From: Misgurnus anguillicaudatus
Lineage: Eukaryota; Chordata; Actinopteri; Cypriniformes; Cobitidae
Length of the DNA stretch: 64,000 bases
Assembly: GCF_027580225.2 (NCBI RefSeq)
Contig: NC_073351.2
Location: 3,517,001 to 3,581,000, forward strand
Direction of reading: 5' to 3'
The notes under the pieces were generated by a model that was not told where the DNA came from, did no database searches, and saw only the letters and a program-made list of their open reading frames with translations. A program made the position numbers and the translations under genes. Positions 1-12,800 of this stretch are shown here, piece by piece (position 1 is the stretch's first letter; each line of letters begins with the position of its first letter).

Positions 1-250
1 AGCCAGCTATGAGGTCACCAAAATTACCTCGGAAAATGTTTTATATTAAAAATAAAAATAAAAGTTCTCTGAATGATTAATTCGTTTTTCAAATCTACTC
101 ATATTGGCATCCGTATATATACACTCTAAAACGTGCTGGGTTGTTTTATACAAGCATTTTTTAGGGTGTAATTAAGTTTGAAGAGTTTAATGTATAATTT
201 AGAGAATTTGAAGAGTTTTGGGTACAATGGCATTTTGGGTACTGTTATGC

Positions 251-2270
251 CACTATCGGGCCTGTGCAAGCCAGGGCTTCAAACGGGCCTCACAGAGCCA
301 AAATAGCCTCAGACCTCCAGCTGTGTAGCCAAAATCACGACGCGTTTGCATTGTCAAGCCAATAGCGCCGCAGCGCCTCAGAAAACCCCGCCCTTAATAT
401 GCCTACCTGGATCTAACGTCACACAATTCTGCCTGTTTTACCGTGAGGAAGTCACTTCAATCTGACAGGAGACGGGAGTGAGATCGCATCATCATACAAC
501 AAACATAAAGAACATAACTGAGGAGGCTGTTTGCACGGTGAAAGCCAAGATGAGAAGATAGAGATGTTTGCTCCATCTGCGGTGTTACTCTTGAAGTTTA
601 TGTTGGCTGCACACGAGCGATCTCACAACGAGACAAAATCAGAAGCAATAGTAAACTTTATGAAGTAGGATCATTACAAATAAAGCGTTCATCTACCTAA
701 TGTGCCATTATACTATATACACAATATTTTAAAGAATATAACGAGTCCTAGTTTTACATTTATGTAAAATAATCTTATTTTAAAATACAGGTATGCACGT
801 GTGTCTAAATATGTAACATTAAGTTTGTAATTATAGTTCTATGGCGATGTAAACATACTTGCACATTATAAGAGGTGTGATATCTTTAATCATGAAAACG
901 TTAATAGTTGAGCATCACATGAAACACAAGGTAACTGTCTAATAGTTATTTCAATAATGTGTCAATCAATAAATACTTTTGTCTATAAAGAACTGCCTCG
1001 AATAGCTGAATAGGACTGAAAATCACTTTACTTGCATCTCAAAAATCAACACGATTGAGAAATCATTAGAAAATGTACTCGTTAAGAATCAACTCTGAAT
1101 ATACACAAGTATTTAAAAAGCTATGTTACAGTGGTTAAGTTAATGATGGTTATATTTACCATTTTGTTGCATCTTACCATTTCTGTGTTTCAGATGTGAT
1201 CCTTATTAAGCAATCATTTTCAATAAACTGACAAGCAGTCGTAGTAATAATAGCGCGGTACTTTATTTACATATGAAGTTTAACGTTATATCAGTGCACA
1301 AACAGTGTATTTAAAGACATCTCCTCCGGACGGATTTCAACATCCATCCATCATCATCATCTTCGTTTCATCTCCTGCTCTTGCATTTGTTGCTGTGTCA
1401 TCTCTCATATACAAAATAAAAACTCCTGGATGACAAACTGAAAGCTTTACGTTGGCATTTTTCTGTAAAACGGACACAAAAGAATAAAGCAGCACATGTG
1501 ATGTTTTGTATAAAGGGTTTGTAAATACACATACAGTATACTCACATATAAAGTTTGCTACATTCATATAAGAGTTAAATTAATCTCCAAAATACCAGAA
1601 AGCATGGCTATGACTAAAAAATTCAACAATAAACACCCATGTAAGACACTTATGCAATCGTATTTGTATTGTATTTTAAGTGTTTTGTATGCAAACGTTA
1701 TGTAGCATGTTAACTCACCGACTGTAGATCCCATCGTGACTCGAGTGATCGCTTCTTTAATACATAGACGATGAAATGATGATCCAACACACATCTTTAA
1801 TTTCTCAGCACTGTTGCACTTCTAACACTTTGTTCTGTGCCCGAAACTTTATAAACTTCTCCCGAACCGGTAGCTGTGTGCGCCGGATCCTTAGCATGGC
1901 GAGTTCGGCGTTGTAACGCGTCTTTGTTTTTTACATATGCAAATCATTTTCTTCAGTCCGAAGTACAAACATAGAAGGCATCTTCCGTTAAACAGTAAAT
2001 TACTGGTGATCCCGATTACTTTTAAAGTTTTAAATCTGCAGACAGATGGATGCGCATCTTGCCAGATACTCAGATAAACTCCGCCTTTGACCTTTACCAC
2101 TCCCCTAGCCCCGAGAAGCCCGCTCTGGCCCAAGGAATTCAGCGGGCCAGAAAAGCCGGGCCTTAAGCCCCAACCAAGCACCAGTGAAGCACGATCATGC
2201 CCCGGAAGTGACAATGCAAACGCCACAGGCCTCAGCAGGCACTGGCACGCCCGCTTGAAGCCTGATAGTG
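251..2270. mobile_element. Unclassified 2-kb element with degenerate inverted ends
   Basis: The left end (CACTATCGGGCCTGTGC at 251) and the right end read in reverse (CACTATCAGGCTTCAAGC at 2270) share scattered blocks over about 110 bases, including GGGCTTCAAACGGGC/GCTTCAAGCGGGC and GCGTTTGCATTGTCA. No transposase reading frame is recognisable inside. A GC-rich outer part and AT-rich middle fit a non-autonomous DNA transposon. No clear target duplication was found. Confidence 0.5.
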
Positions 2271-2317
2271 CAAACACGGCTATTGATGAAGCGCACTCTG
2301 TAGAGCAGTTTGTGTCT

Positions 2318-2410
2318 CTAGCCCTGCTCTTGGAGAGCTACCGTCCTGCAGACCTCCGTTCCAACCCAGCTCCAACCTGTCTAATTATCAAGCAACCCTA
2401 AACACCTTAG
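2318..2410. repeat. hAT-type MITE fragment
   Basis: About 90 bases resembling the CCTGCTCTTGGAGAGC, CGTCCTGCAGA and CAGCTCCAAC blocks of the common fish palindromic hAT MITE that is also present at 29213-29804 and 42459-42650. It is truncated on both sides. Confidence 0.45.
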
Positions 2411-3575
2411 GTGTTTCTTAATGTCAGAGCCAGAATTTGGAGGATGCTACATCATTGACATCCATAGAAGGAATGTTACAATGTCAAGGATCCTCGGAAT
2501 TTCAACCAAGGACTAAGTCCTTCGTTCGAAAAATATCCAATATACAGGAAAGGATGCATATGTGTAGCCTTCGTGCTCTCAAATCACCCACAATCCTATG
2601 CGCACAGTGCCGAAAGCACACCTTTTCACTGATGTAATGACGCAATGACGTGCACTTGCTAGCCTGTTCCATTAACGTGACCTCTGAATGCTAAAGGGTT
2701 CATAATGTGTGTCTTTTTAGACAGCAGCAACAACATAAACAAACAGCTTTTGTGGACTAAACGCAACATCCGGTAGACTTTCACATAGAATCAATAGAGT
2801 CTTTTTACAGTAGTTTATTTATGATAACATGGAAAATAAATTACAAGTAAATTACCTTTTTCATAATCATATATAATGCGTATCAACTATTACACTGAGC
2901 TAATGTTACCGTGTAAAATGAGTGTATACAGTGATAGCTACTGGTCCTTGAAATATCTGCATTGAAATAAGAATCAGGCTAAAGTCACAATATTTATGTC
3001 TTGCACTGCACTGACCCAATTTTCACGTTTGCAATTTAATATATATTATGATCTGTTTTCAGTTTCTAATGATAGAAAGGAGTTTCATGAAACGAATGAA
3101 ATAAGAATAAGTGAACACAAAGAGGATCAAAGTTAATGCTTTAGGAAGCCAAATTCAGGTATTTTGCAACAAGGTGTGTTCGACTTCATGTTGTGCAGCG
3201 ATGCACAGATCTATCGGTACATGCCATTAAAGTACCACACAAACAATTCAGAAGATTATTTTTATTTTGTCATATTTTTGTAACTGTACCATATTATACA
3301 GAACTGTGTTTGGTTATGTTTTGTCCCATTTCTCAGGAATCAGTCAAATTGTAAAACTGAATAAATGATCAGTTTAATGAAGGAACATAAGAAATATAGA
3401 AAGAAAAGAAAAATGTTAAATCATATATTTGGAATTGCAGATTACAACAAGAAACACCAATTATAGATACTTTAGCATTTGACTTTCCAAAGATTATTTA
3501 TTCATTTCTTTCCGTTTTAGGCAACCATTTAACAGTCATATGCAGGGAATACAGATGGTTTTCTTAATAATCAGT
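2411..3575. other. AT-rich intergenic DNA downstream of ppfibp2
   Basis: No supported gene or complete repeat was recognised between the MITE fragment and the ppfibp2 poly(A) signal. Confidence 0.5.
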
Positions 3576-3581
3576 TTTATT
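3576..3581 (-). terminator. ppfibp2: ppfibp2 poly(A) signal
   Basis: AATAAA on the minus strand about 85 bases past the stop codon. It would give a very short 3' UTR. A second candidate lies at about 3499-3504. Confidence 0.55.
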
Positions 3582-3663
3582 ACAATGTTAACACTGAAGT
3601 TCCTGGAGCAGTATTAGTGTCCATGCATGGTCTTTCTGGTTGATTTGGATTGGCACAAATGAA

Positions 3664-3867
3664 TCAACTCTTAGACCCATCCTGCTGCAGTCTGTCTGAG
3701 TCTCTGTCTAACACAGGGCTGATACCCCTGAAGCTTGCATACGGCCGCTTTGGTGTCCCATTCAGGATTGGTGGAGTCCCTGTTTCCATGGGGCAGATAT
3801 AATCTGCTGATTCATCTGTCCTGAGCTTTCTTATTTGTCTGAAGTGAGTAAAGCCAAGCTTCTTTGG
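3664..3867 (-). CDS. ppfibp2: ppfibp2 terminal coding exon
   Basis: Codes 67 residues, PKKLGFTHFRQIRKLRTDES, ADYICPMETG and a variable tail ending QQDGSKS, then TGA (3666-3664). This corresponds to RPRKLGFSHFGNIRKKKFDE and TDYICPME of PPFIBP2. Confidence 0.96.
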   Translation of the reverse strand, partial: PKKLGFTHFRQIRKLRTDESADYICPMETGTPPILNGTPKRPYASFRGISPVLDRDSDRLQQDGSKS

Positions 3868-6800
3868 CTAAGATAGAGAAATGACAGGAACGTATTACAG
3901 GAGGCAAAATAGCTTTATATTTGATATTTTGCATGGAATTTCTGCAGTATCATACCCTGACTTTGGCAGTGGTGGTAAGGGGTGCATGCCCACTGGCATT
4001 GGCAAACTCCCGTTTTTCCTGCTGTGCTTGGGACCCAACGAGTGTGCTGAAGTTGGACGCTAGGTGGCGTCTGAGAAGAGTCTTCTGTGGAGGAATGTTG
4101 AGGAGCATGGCCAATGTCTCAGAGTTAAAGCGAGGCTCCAGAATCTAATGAGCAACACACACACAGTTATTTTATTCATCCCTAGCTGAGACATCATAAC
4201 ATCACACTAATGGTTTCAATAAATTGTGTATGGACAATAAACTGGACACAATGTTATGCATTGTAGTTATCGTAGAATATAGTATGGCTGTGTTATTTCC
4301 ATTATGTATCTTTTCAAAGCAGAAATACTTTAATGTGCGGTGAAACTCACAACCAGGCCCCCATGGACTCCGCTGCCTCTCAGGTTTGGAGCATACTCTG
4401 CCAAATCCACAGACCTCAACCACTCCATCACTCGATGATTTGACCACTGAACCACCTCTGATGGGGACATCTTATTCTGTTGGGAAAAAGCATACACAGT
4501 CTATTAGTTTAAGGGAACAATGTTTAATCTGAATGTGTGAGCCTGTTCGTGCCTTGTGCATTTATATGAGTTATCCACGCAATTTTGAAAGGTGTTTTGT
4601 CTCACCTCATCCCCTGGTCTGCGTCTCAAGCAGTTTGGGTTGAACTTGTTGACGTGGAGAACATGGATAGCACATTTGATGCTCAAATGATGGAGTTGAC
4701 TGGTAACTTTCAGGAACAGAAGATCATTCTAAGAGAAAATATCACAGTTAAAAGTACATGAACAATGCATGCAAAACATTAAAGTAGGAGAGAATCGGGG
4801 CAAAAGTAACGTGGGACGAAAGTAACAAAGCATTTTTCTCCGAGCCCTGATGACATTTACATCCCAGACTATGACAGCATCTAACACACAATCCCTAACA
4901 AAGCAGAGCTGACAAATATTGCGTTCTTTACACACAGTTTTCCGCGTGTAGATCCAGAAAGCTATTTTCAACCATGATAAGTAAATTCCTAAAGCGGTCA
5001 TTTTTTTCTTATAATGTGTTGTGTTTCTGGTTTCATGTGTTACAGTACTGATCAATCTACAGGTTATATAGTGACCCAACACATCCTGAAGTTTCACTTC
5101 TTAGAGTTTTTCAAAATAAAAGTAAATCAGGTTTAAATGTGAGGAGATCCCGTTAGGACAAAAGTAACACTTGTTACTTTTGTCCCGCTGCTAATACTGT
5201 TATATATATGTTGATATTATTCTAATTTGATTTAATTTAATTTACATAGTGTTCAAACTGTTGAATAGATGTTTTATTCTCAACAATTTAAGTTTGAACT
5301 GTTGGTTGCTTTTGAAACATTTGATAAAACTGAAATTTAAAATGAAAATGTAATATCATTATTTTTTACAAAGATAAATTACAAAATATGTTTGCAGTTA
5401 CATATTAATGAGGTCACAGTCATGTATATTTATTAAAAACAAGTGTAACACAAAAATCTATCTTGTTTTGTTGTGTGACTTTCGTCCCTGCAGGTGCAGT
5501 CGAAAGTAATAATTCACTACTTATGTTTAAATTGAAATTATATTGAAGTCGTTTTACATTTTTACAAAATTTCCCCTTGTACTGATAGACCACACTTGTG
5601 AGTTATTGACCACAGCAAAAATATATCTCTGTCTATAAAATTATCTGAAAAATGGTACTTTCGCCCACCGCTCTCCCCTACATCATTACTGCACACAGCA
5701 CAGTTATAGTAAACAGTGTTCAGCACAGTCATACTACATCAAAACAACATGCAGCAGTTAACATCAGAAATGATGTGCAGGACAGTTAAAGTATGGCAAA
5801 TTCAGTAAGACTGAGACATCACAATGTCAAAAAAGTGTCCCTATCTACCTAAATATACCCTACATCAAAAACTTGCAACACAGTTACAGATCAACAATGT
5901 GTAGCAAATTTAAAGTACATATACAACATGCAGCACAGTTAAAAGTACATCAAGCTGTGCAGCAATGTTATAATAGATATACAGTGTACAGCACAGGTAC
6001 AGTAGATGTGTGAGGCACAGATAAAGGGCATAATAAATGTGCAGTACATTAAAAAGCACATTAAAAATGTGCAACAGAGATAATAATCTTATATGGTGAT
6101 TTAGCGTACAGAGTTTGATGTCATTTAGTTTCACTTACCACTGTCAAATACTGTAGCATTCGACCATCAACCTTGCTCTCATAGAACTGATCCTTGTACT
6201 GTGGTAAGCCAATATCATCAAGCCAGCCTTCAGATGGAAAATGTATATGTTGTAAACACATACATGTGATAGTTTGTGTATATCCATAAACATTAAACAC
6301 ATGATGACAGGAGGAACATAAATGAGATAGAAATAGATCATGCTCAATTTAAAGTCGCCATGAAACGGTAGTAGCGACTGTTTTTTTTTTCTCTATGGTG
6401 ACGTATATCTGAGTAAAACGGCTTCTGAAATGATAAGGGTAGGGCTGATTGAACTGATTGGATTGTTTGACATGTTGCTAATTGCTAATCGCTGTGATCT
6501 TTTCCCTGACCCCGCCCACCTGCAATACCATATGACCGGAAGTAAAGAGAGATCGTTTCTAGGAAGATTTGAATTTTTGAATTAATGATTATGAGGGCAC
6601 ATGCATTTTAGAAAAATAATAAAGCTCACAGAAAAGTTATTTGTATTTCAAAAATGTACAGCTTTTATTTTTTTAAGCAATCGACTTTAAGCAATTGTAC
6701 TTGCTGTCATTAGTAAACAGAATGCAGTATTGCCAGTACGTACGTGTAACCCAGATATGATCCAGTTCCGAAGATTTGTCTATTGACTTGTTACTAAACG

Positions 6801-9800
6801 CTCTGAGAGCCAGTTGCAACTTCTTTCTGTGCAGTGGATGTTTAATACAAATCTCCTGCAAAAAACACAAGAATGTTCATTTTCATCACATTTGTGTTGA
6901 GACTAATGGAAATGTACAACTAATGCACTGCACAATCAGATCAAGGACTGATGTTTGTGCATTGCTAGCTTAAAATTATTTAAAAGATGTTCCTGACAAT
7001 TCAACAATATTATGGGGTGGAAACAGATTACTCAAGGACTAATAAAGAACAATCAACAGTGGCTGTCCTATCTAAATGTCAAAGTAGTAAGTAAATAACT
7101 CAAATATTGAATAACAATCATAAAAACAGACCTTCTCAAGCTCCTGTGGAGTAGCGGAGAGGAGGGTTTGCCCACTGGCCACCCACTGACGGGCTAAACT
7201 GACATACTGACCCAATCCACTGTCCTCCAGCCAACCACACACCTGCTCTGTGCTCCACTTACAGAACGGGATGTGCATACTGATGTATAGAAAGACATGA
7301 CAATACCTAACATCAGTACACCAGTCTGTGAAGACTAAATCAGTAAAAGTAAGATGAAGATTTACCGAGTTGAGCGTCCTGAATCAGGGGTCCGTGTTAG
7401 CCGAGGCCCCGCTGTGGCCCTGAACCCTCCTCTCCTAAACTCAGTGGGCTCCAGGTCATCTGAGAGCACGCCTGTCCTCTTGATCCTCAACACGAACACA
7501 CACATTCTTAGAAACTGTACATGATCTCTCTTTTACAAACACACACTCACATGCAAACATACTGTCTATACATACTCACTTTCCCCATAGTTTGCGTATG
7601 CTGGTATTTTTTACATTTTCCTGTAACACAGGTGACTGCTTGCCAGAGTCGGCACCAGACGACAACGAGGAAAGATCCGAAGAGCCAGTGTCCTTCATTT
7701 TCTCTGTGTTTCCTGTGTCTGTGGGGGGGGGGGTCTAATGTTAAACTTACGTTTTTCAAATGTCAAGGACTGTAAAGTTTCAAATATTGTTTCAAACATT
7801 CGTGGCAGTCATTTAATAATGTACACTTATTTCTCAGTTTATTAAAACAAAGGAAATCATGCTAACAAAAGTGCACCTATATATGATATGTACACCGTCT
7901 CTTCATTGTCCATAGCATTGAGTTTGAATTAGATGGGTAAATTGTTCACATGACCCTTTATTAAGCCAATTAAAAACTGTTAAGCGTCGCCGTCCCGAAT
8001 ACGGGACACCTAAGTTTGCATTAATATTGTTGATGTAAATTTTAATCTATCACTACAAACTATATATATCGTTGGAAAGGTCTAAGCCTCCAGAATAAAC
8101 ATTTCAACAGTGTTTTATAAAATAAATTATGTAGGGAGAGTAATTGATTCATTTATGAAGAGAGTGTGCCTCAAAACATTTATTTTCGGCTAAATGTCAC
8201 TGTCCCACCAGCAGGACGCCTACATTTACTTCAATGTTTGCATATGAATTCTTATCTAATCATGACAAACTGTATATTATTTTAAAGCTCCAAGAGTGTA
8301 GATTTAACTCAATAGGGTGGGGTGACGCTTAAAAGGTTAAAATTTTCAGACACCGACGCACACCCCACAAAGTCAACACTGTGACTCAGTGTTGAGTTCC
8401 CTTCATGCTGTGACAGATTGCAAAATAAATCAGAATGTTTCCTTACAAACAGTTAATGAGTTCTAAAACCTCAAGACTGCGCTAAATACAGACAGAAAAA
8501 GTTGTGGCCCATTACATAGTTATAAATCCCGTCACCATAATATTGGCCCTCAGCTGCGTTACTTAATTTGTATGAATTATTTGAAAGCAAATGTCCTCTA
8601 CATATAGACACTAATAAAGAAGGTTTACATTAGGCTTGACTTTAGCTGTGGGCTTCTGTCAGCCTGGCCCTGTCAAGCCACATCTGACAGTGGTTTTGTC
8701 TCCCTTCAGCCAATCTAAACAGGTGGGGTCCGTGTGAGGGTTGTTCGCCCCCAAGAGGCCCTTTCATTAAAGCCATCAAAGGATTGAAGGGATGGAGAGA
8801 GGTTTTGAGGGATGGTAGAAGTGGTTTTGCTCTAGAGCATGGGTGGAAGAGAGACCAGAAATACACATTCAAAAAGATTTGAATTTTCCAAGAAAGGAGG
8901 GTAAAAACCAAAAACAGGACCTAGGGCTCTTGCAGTCATTTTCCCAGGGAGCCATGCACAGAGAAGTAAACAACACACACAAAGAAGTGATACTAAATTA
9001 GAATAGGTTGAGCCGAGTTCTGCCAAAACACAGCTGTACTAAAACAGGACAAAAAATTTAAGATGAGATAAAACCACTCACAGAATATACTAGTCTTGTT
9101 GATTAAAAAAGCGATCTATTTTACCAGCACTGCACCTGACAGCGGCATACAGTATGAACTTAATATTATAATATTATCTTTATTCATTTTGTGGCAAAAG
9201 TTCTGTAAAGCTTTTTTCTATAATTTGTCTGTAATGTTTGTTTGTTGGTTTGTTTTCTAAGATAAAAAATGTAGAAAGGAGAATGGTTTCATACTAAGGT
9301 TGAAGTCCTCATCCTTGTTCTCCAGAGACCTCTGGTCTGATGTGTCACACGTCTCCTTCTCACTCTTCTCTGAGAGACTCTGTGCTTTTTCTGGGGGTGT
9401 TTGATGTTTGCTGTCAGCTGGTTGAACCTATAAACGTGTGTAAAAACAACATGATCACAACAGGGCCATGATATGAACTATATAGACTTCCTCGGTTTAG
9501 AAAGTGAAATAAAAAGGATGGATAAGTATGAAGATGAAAGAGTAAGAATTGGTTAAGGATTACTGTACCCCTTCTGTCAGAACAGGTTCTACCAGTTTGC
9601 CATCCACAGCCTGAGAATAAAACAAATAATTGCAAGAACAGACACATTTTTAGCACATGAATATTACACAAAACTTTCTATAACTTTCAAAAAAACGTTG
9701 AATCTAATTGGTTGGGCAGGTCATTTTAACTTAAATTAACTTAGATTAAGTGAAAGAGCAACTATCGTCTGTTTCAAGATTTTACATTTCCTTTGGTGTG

Positions 9801-12800
9801 TAAGTGTGTATTATTACATGTTAACGATATGCAAAAGGTACAAACTCCAAAGTAAACAATGACACAAGTTATCATCTCCAACGTAAATCTGTTTTCTTGG
9901 ACTACAACAAACACACGGATTGTAGGCAACAGTTTACTTCCTAGATTGGTGATGTGGTAAAGACCGACATTATCATAATTCCTCCTGCTTTGACTCACAG
10001 CCTGTAAGTTAACTCCTGTTAGCATTGCATTGTGCAATCTTTTAAACATGGTAAGGAGCGTCACATTTCCGGCTGACGTCAGAGGTATTCAGACCAATCA
10101 CGACGTACAGATTAGCTGGCCAATCAGGGACACAGCGCTTTTCAAATCGATGAGTTTTGTACAAAATCCGTGCGTTTCAGGAAGAGAGGGAAATCTGGGG
10201 CTACAAAAATGTACGGTATGTTAAAAATAATTAGCCTGGGTGCCAGCCGATCTTAGCCCCGCCCACAACATTTTGAGAACGGAAGATCGGTCTGGGGTTT
10301 TTCCCTTGAGAAGCTACTATGCTAGACCCAAAGCTGGTCGAACCAATCAAATTGTCAGGGCGGGCTTTATACGATGATGGACAGATGATCAACAGTAACG
10401 TAATGAACCACGTCACCAAAGAGCGCGTGTGTTGAATCTGTTTAACGAAATGGCTGCCGCTGTAGAATTCAGATGTGAGGATTCTGACATTGAGTCTGTT
10501 CTAAAAGATATCGACAGAGCATTGATTTAAAAAGAGGAACAGAGAAACGCGGGCAAGGCATTTGTTGATGTTTTTGCCGTCCTTCCTACGAGATTCGGCA
10601 AAAGTTGGTCGCAACTGAAATTGGTATCACGGTGATGCAACTCGGCGTGCATGACGAGATGAATATAATTAGCGGTCGTTGCCAGCTTCTTTTCGGAAGC
10701 CCGGAATCGTGGGTGCTGAATAAGTGGAGGGACGTGCTAGGCTCCAATATTTTCAAGCCAACGTAATGGGTATCGTCATGGATGAAGTTCACCTAACGTA
10801 CAAATGGTAAGAGATAGTCTTACTGTATGACTTAGTAAATACTTAATGTTGTGATATAAACGAAATGTTGTAAACATAGTAGGTGTTGATGTACGTTCGC
10901 TAACTCAGACTTAGTATAATCACAATGTTAGTGTCATTGTAGCGAAATAACTAGCAGTTCGGTCAGGCTGCAAAAGATGTAATTTCAACATACGTCACAC
11001 ACTCCATTGCTCTGATTGGTCGTAGGTCTATCCAATTGAGTGCAGAGGCATTTTTCGGTTGAGACACGCCTCATAATTATAGCTCAATGGAGCGGTATCA
11101 GACTCAAATTCTGACTAGAATTGAATATGACAACGTCAGGCTAAAAAAATAATGTTTTTTTTCACCAAAACCATGCAAACACATTGTATTATACCAAATA
11201 CACAAAATAAAGTTTTTTTTAGCAATGAAATGGGTGCACTTTAAGCAATTTTAACTCATTATCATTTATTTAGCTGACGCTTTTATCCAAAGCGACTTAC
11301 AGTTGCCATATATGTCAGAGGTCGCACACCTCTGGGGCAACAAGGGGTTAAGTGTCTTGCTCAGGGATACAATGGTGTGTCACAGTGGATTCGAAACCTG
11401 GGTCTCTCACACCAAAGGCGTGTGTCTTATCCACTGCGCCATCACCCACTAACTATTTCGTGAGTTGCTATAACCAAAAAAACATGTTGAAATTGCTTAA
11501 ATAAATCTGACATGTTAACGTGTAGTTGAAATTTAAAACTCTAAGTTAAAATGACTTGAGATAGGAATGTATGAACAGCATAGGTGCATTTCACATATAT
11601 CATTTGTTTTAAGAGGTAAACAAAATAAGCTAATGTTTAAAGGGAAACTTCACCCATTTGCATTAAGCTTTGTACCGTTAGAACCCCAGTCATGTTTTTG
11701 AATGGTCGTGCATCATTCCCTCAGTTTCCCCGGAGAGGGGAGAAATACAGATTTCAGTGAGGCACTTCCTTCTTTCAATGATGTAAAAATCGTCATTTTG
11801 CGTCATTGAAAGAAGGAAATCCTGTATCTCTATTGAGTGTGAAAGACTACAGACACTCATTCCTAATTTTTCCAAGGTGGGGGCTATGGGTGGGACCCAC
11901 TCACGCTTCAGACCAATTACAGATCAGTGGGTGGGACTTACGAAAATATACGAACACAGACGGGAAAAAATGATCAGCCGCCATCTTTATGCTAAGCTAA
12001 GCTAAACAGAAGTTGTGGAGCGAGCCAGAATTCATGTTACAATAACAGTGGAAGTTAATTAATATAATATAGAAGAGGGTGATTTCGCAAGCGTGATGCT
12101 CTAATCCGCTGTTCATTGCACCTTTATGAGCCACAATACAGCAAAGCGCTCAGGCAGATGGAGGAACAGAAGCCCGAGGAGAAGCCGGAGCCTGGGCGTC
12201 GGCTGAGTAGAGGAGCCCGTGGAAGACGCCGCAACCATCGGCCTCTGCTGCGTAGAGAAGCTTGCCTGTTCTCTCGCTGTGTGGCTTCTTTATAACATTT
12301 CTGCATCAGATAAGGATATGGACGTTCGTTTGGTGAAGGTTTTGAGGCAAGAGAGCAACTTTACGTGCGTTTGGACATGTTTATTTCACATACGCGTTTG
12401 CTTCGGCTTCGACAAGCAAACGCGCTGCGGAGTATATGAGCTTGGACAGACTCGCGCTGTGTGCTTTCGGTTTAAGATTTCTGGATCAGATAAGGATATG
12501 AACGTTTGTTTTGTTAATGTTTCTGGGCGCGTGCTTATTTCAAAGACGTGTTTCGGTTTACGAGCACAAGCTCCAAGAGCTGAGGCAGCGCGTATGTGGA
12601 GATATTGTGCAGGGGACGCGTTTGTGTGCAGGATGCAGGGATAAACGGACGTCTAACTAAAGTGAGTGCTTCTATTTTCTTTGTTATACTAACGTGGCAT
12701 TTATGTACACAATAGCATATCTGAGCGGTGTTTTATATGTCTATATTGTGAGAGCAGTGAGGCCGATATAACACGGATGTAATTACAGTAACCAAGAGAC

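Noticed and set aside
5155..5187. Hairpin read as a possible microRNA precursor
   Set aside because: The stem is only about 13 base pairs and belongs to a repeated transposon motif, too short for a microRNA precursor.
8642..8911. Minus-strand open frame of 89 codons in ppfibp2 intron
   Set aside because: No homology to liprins or transposons, and no suitable splice sites in phase.
12219..12644. 141-codon plus-strand open frame
   Set aside because: It lies wholly inside the TTAA-flanked element 11641-13278, consists of the element's internal direct repeats and resembles no transposase.
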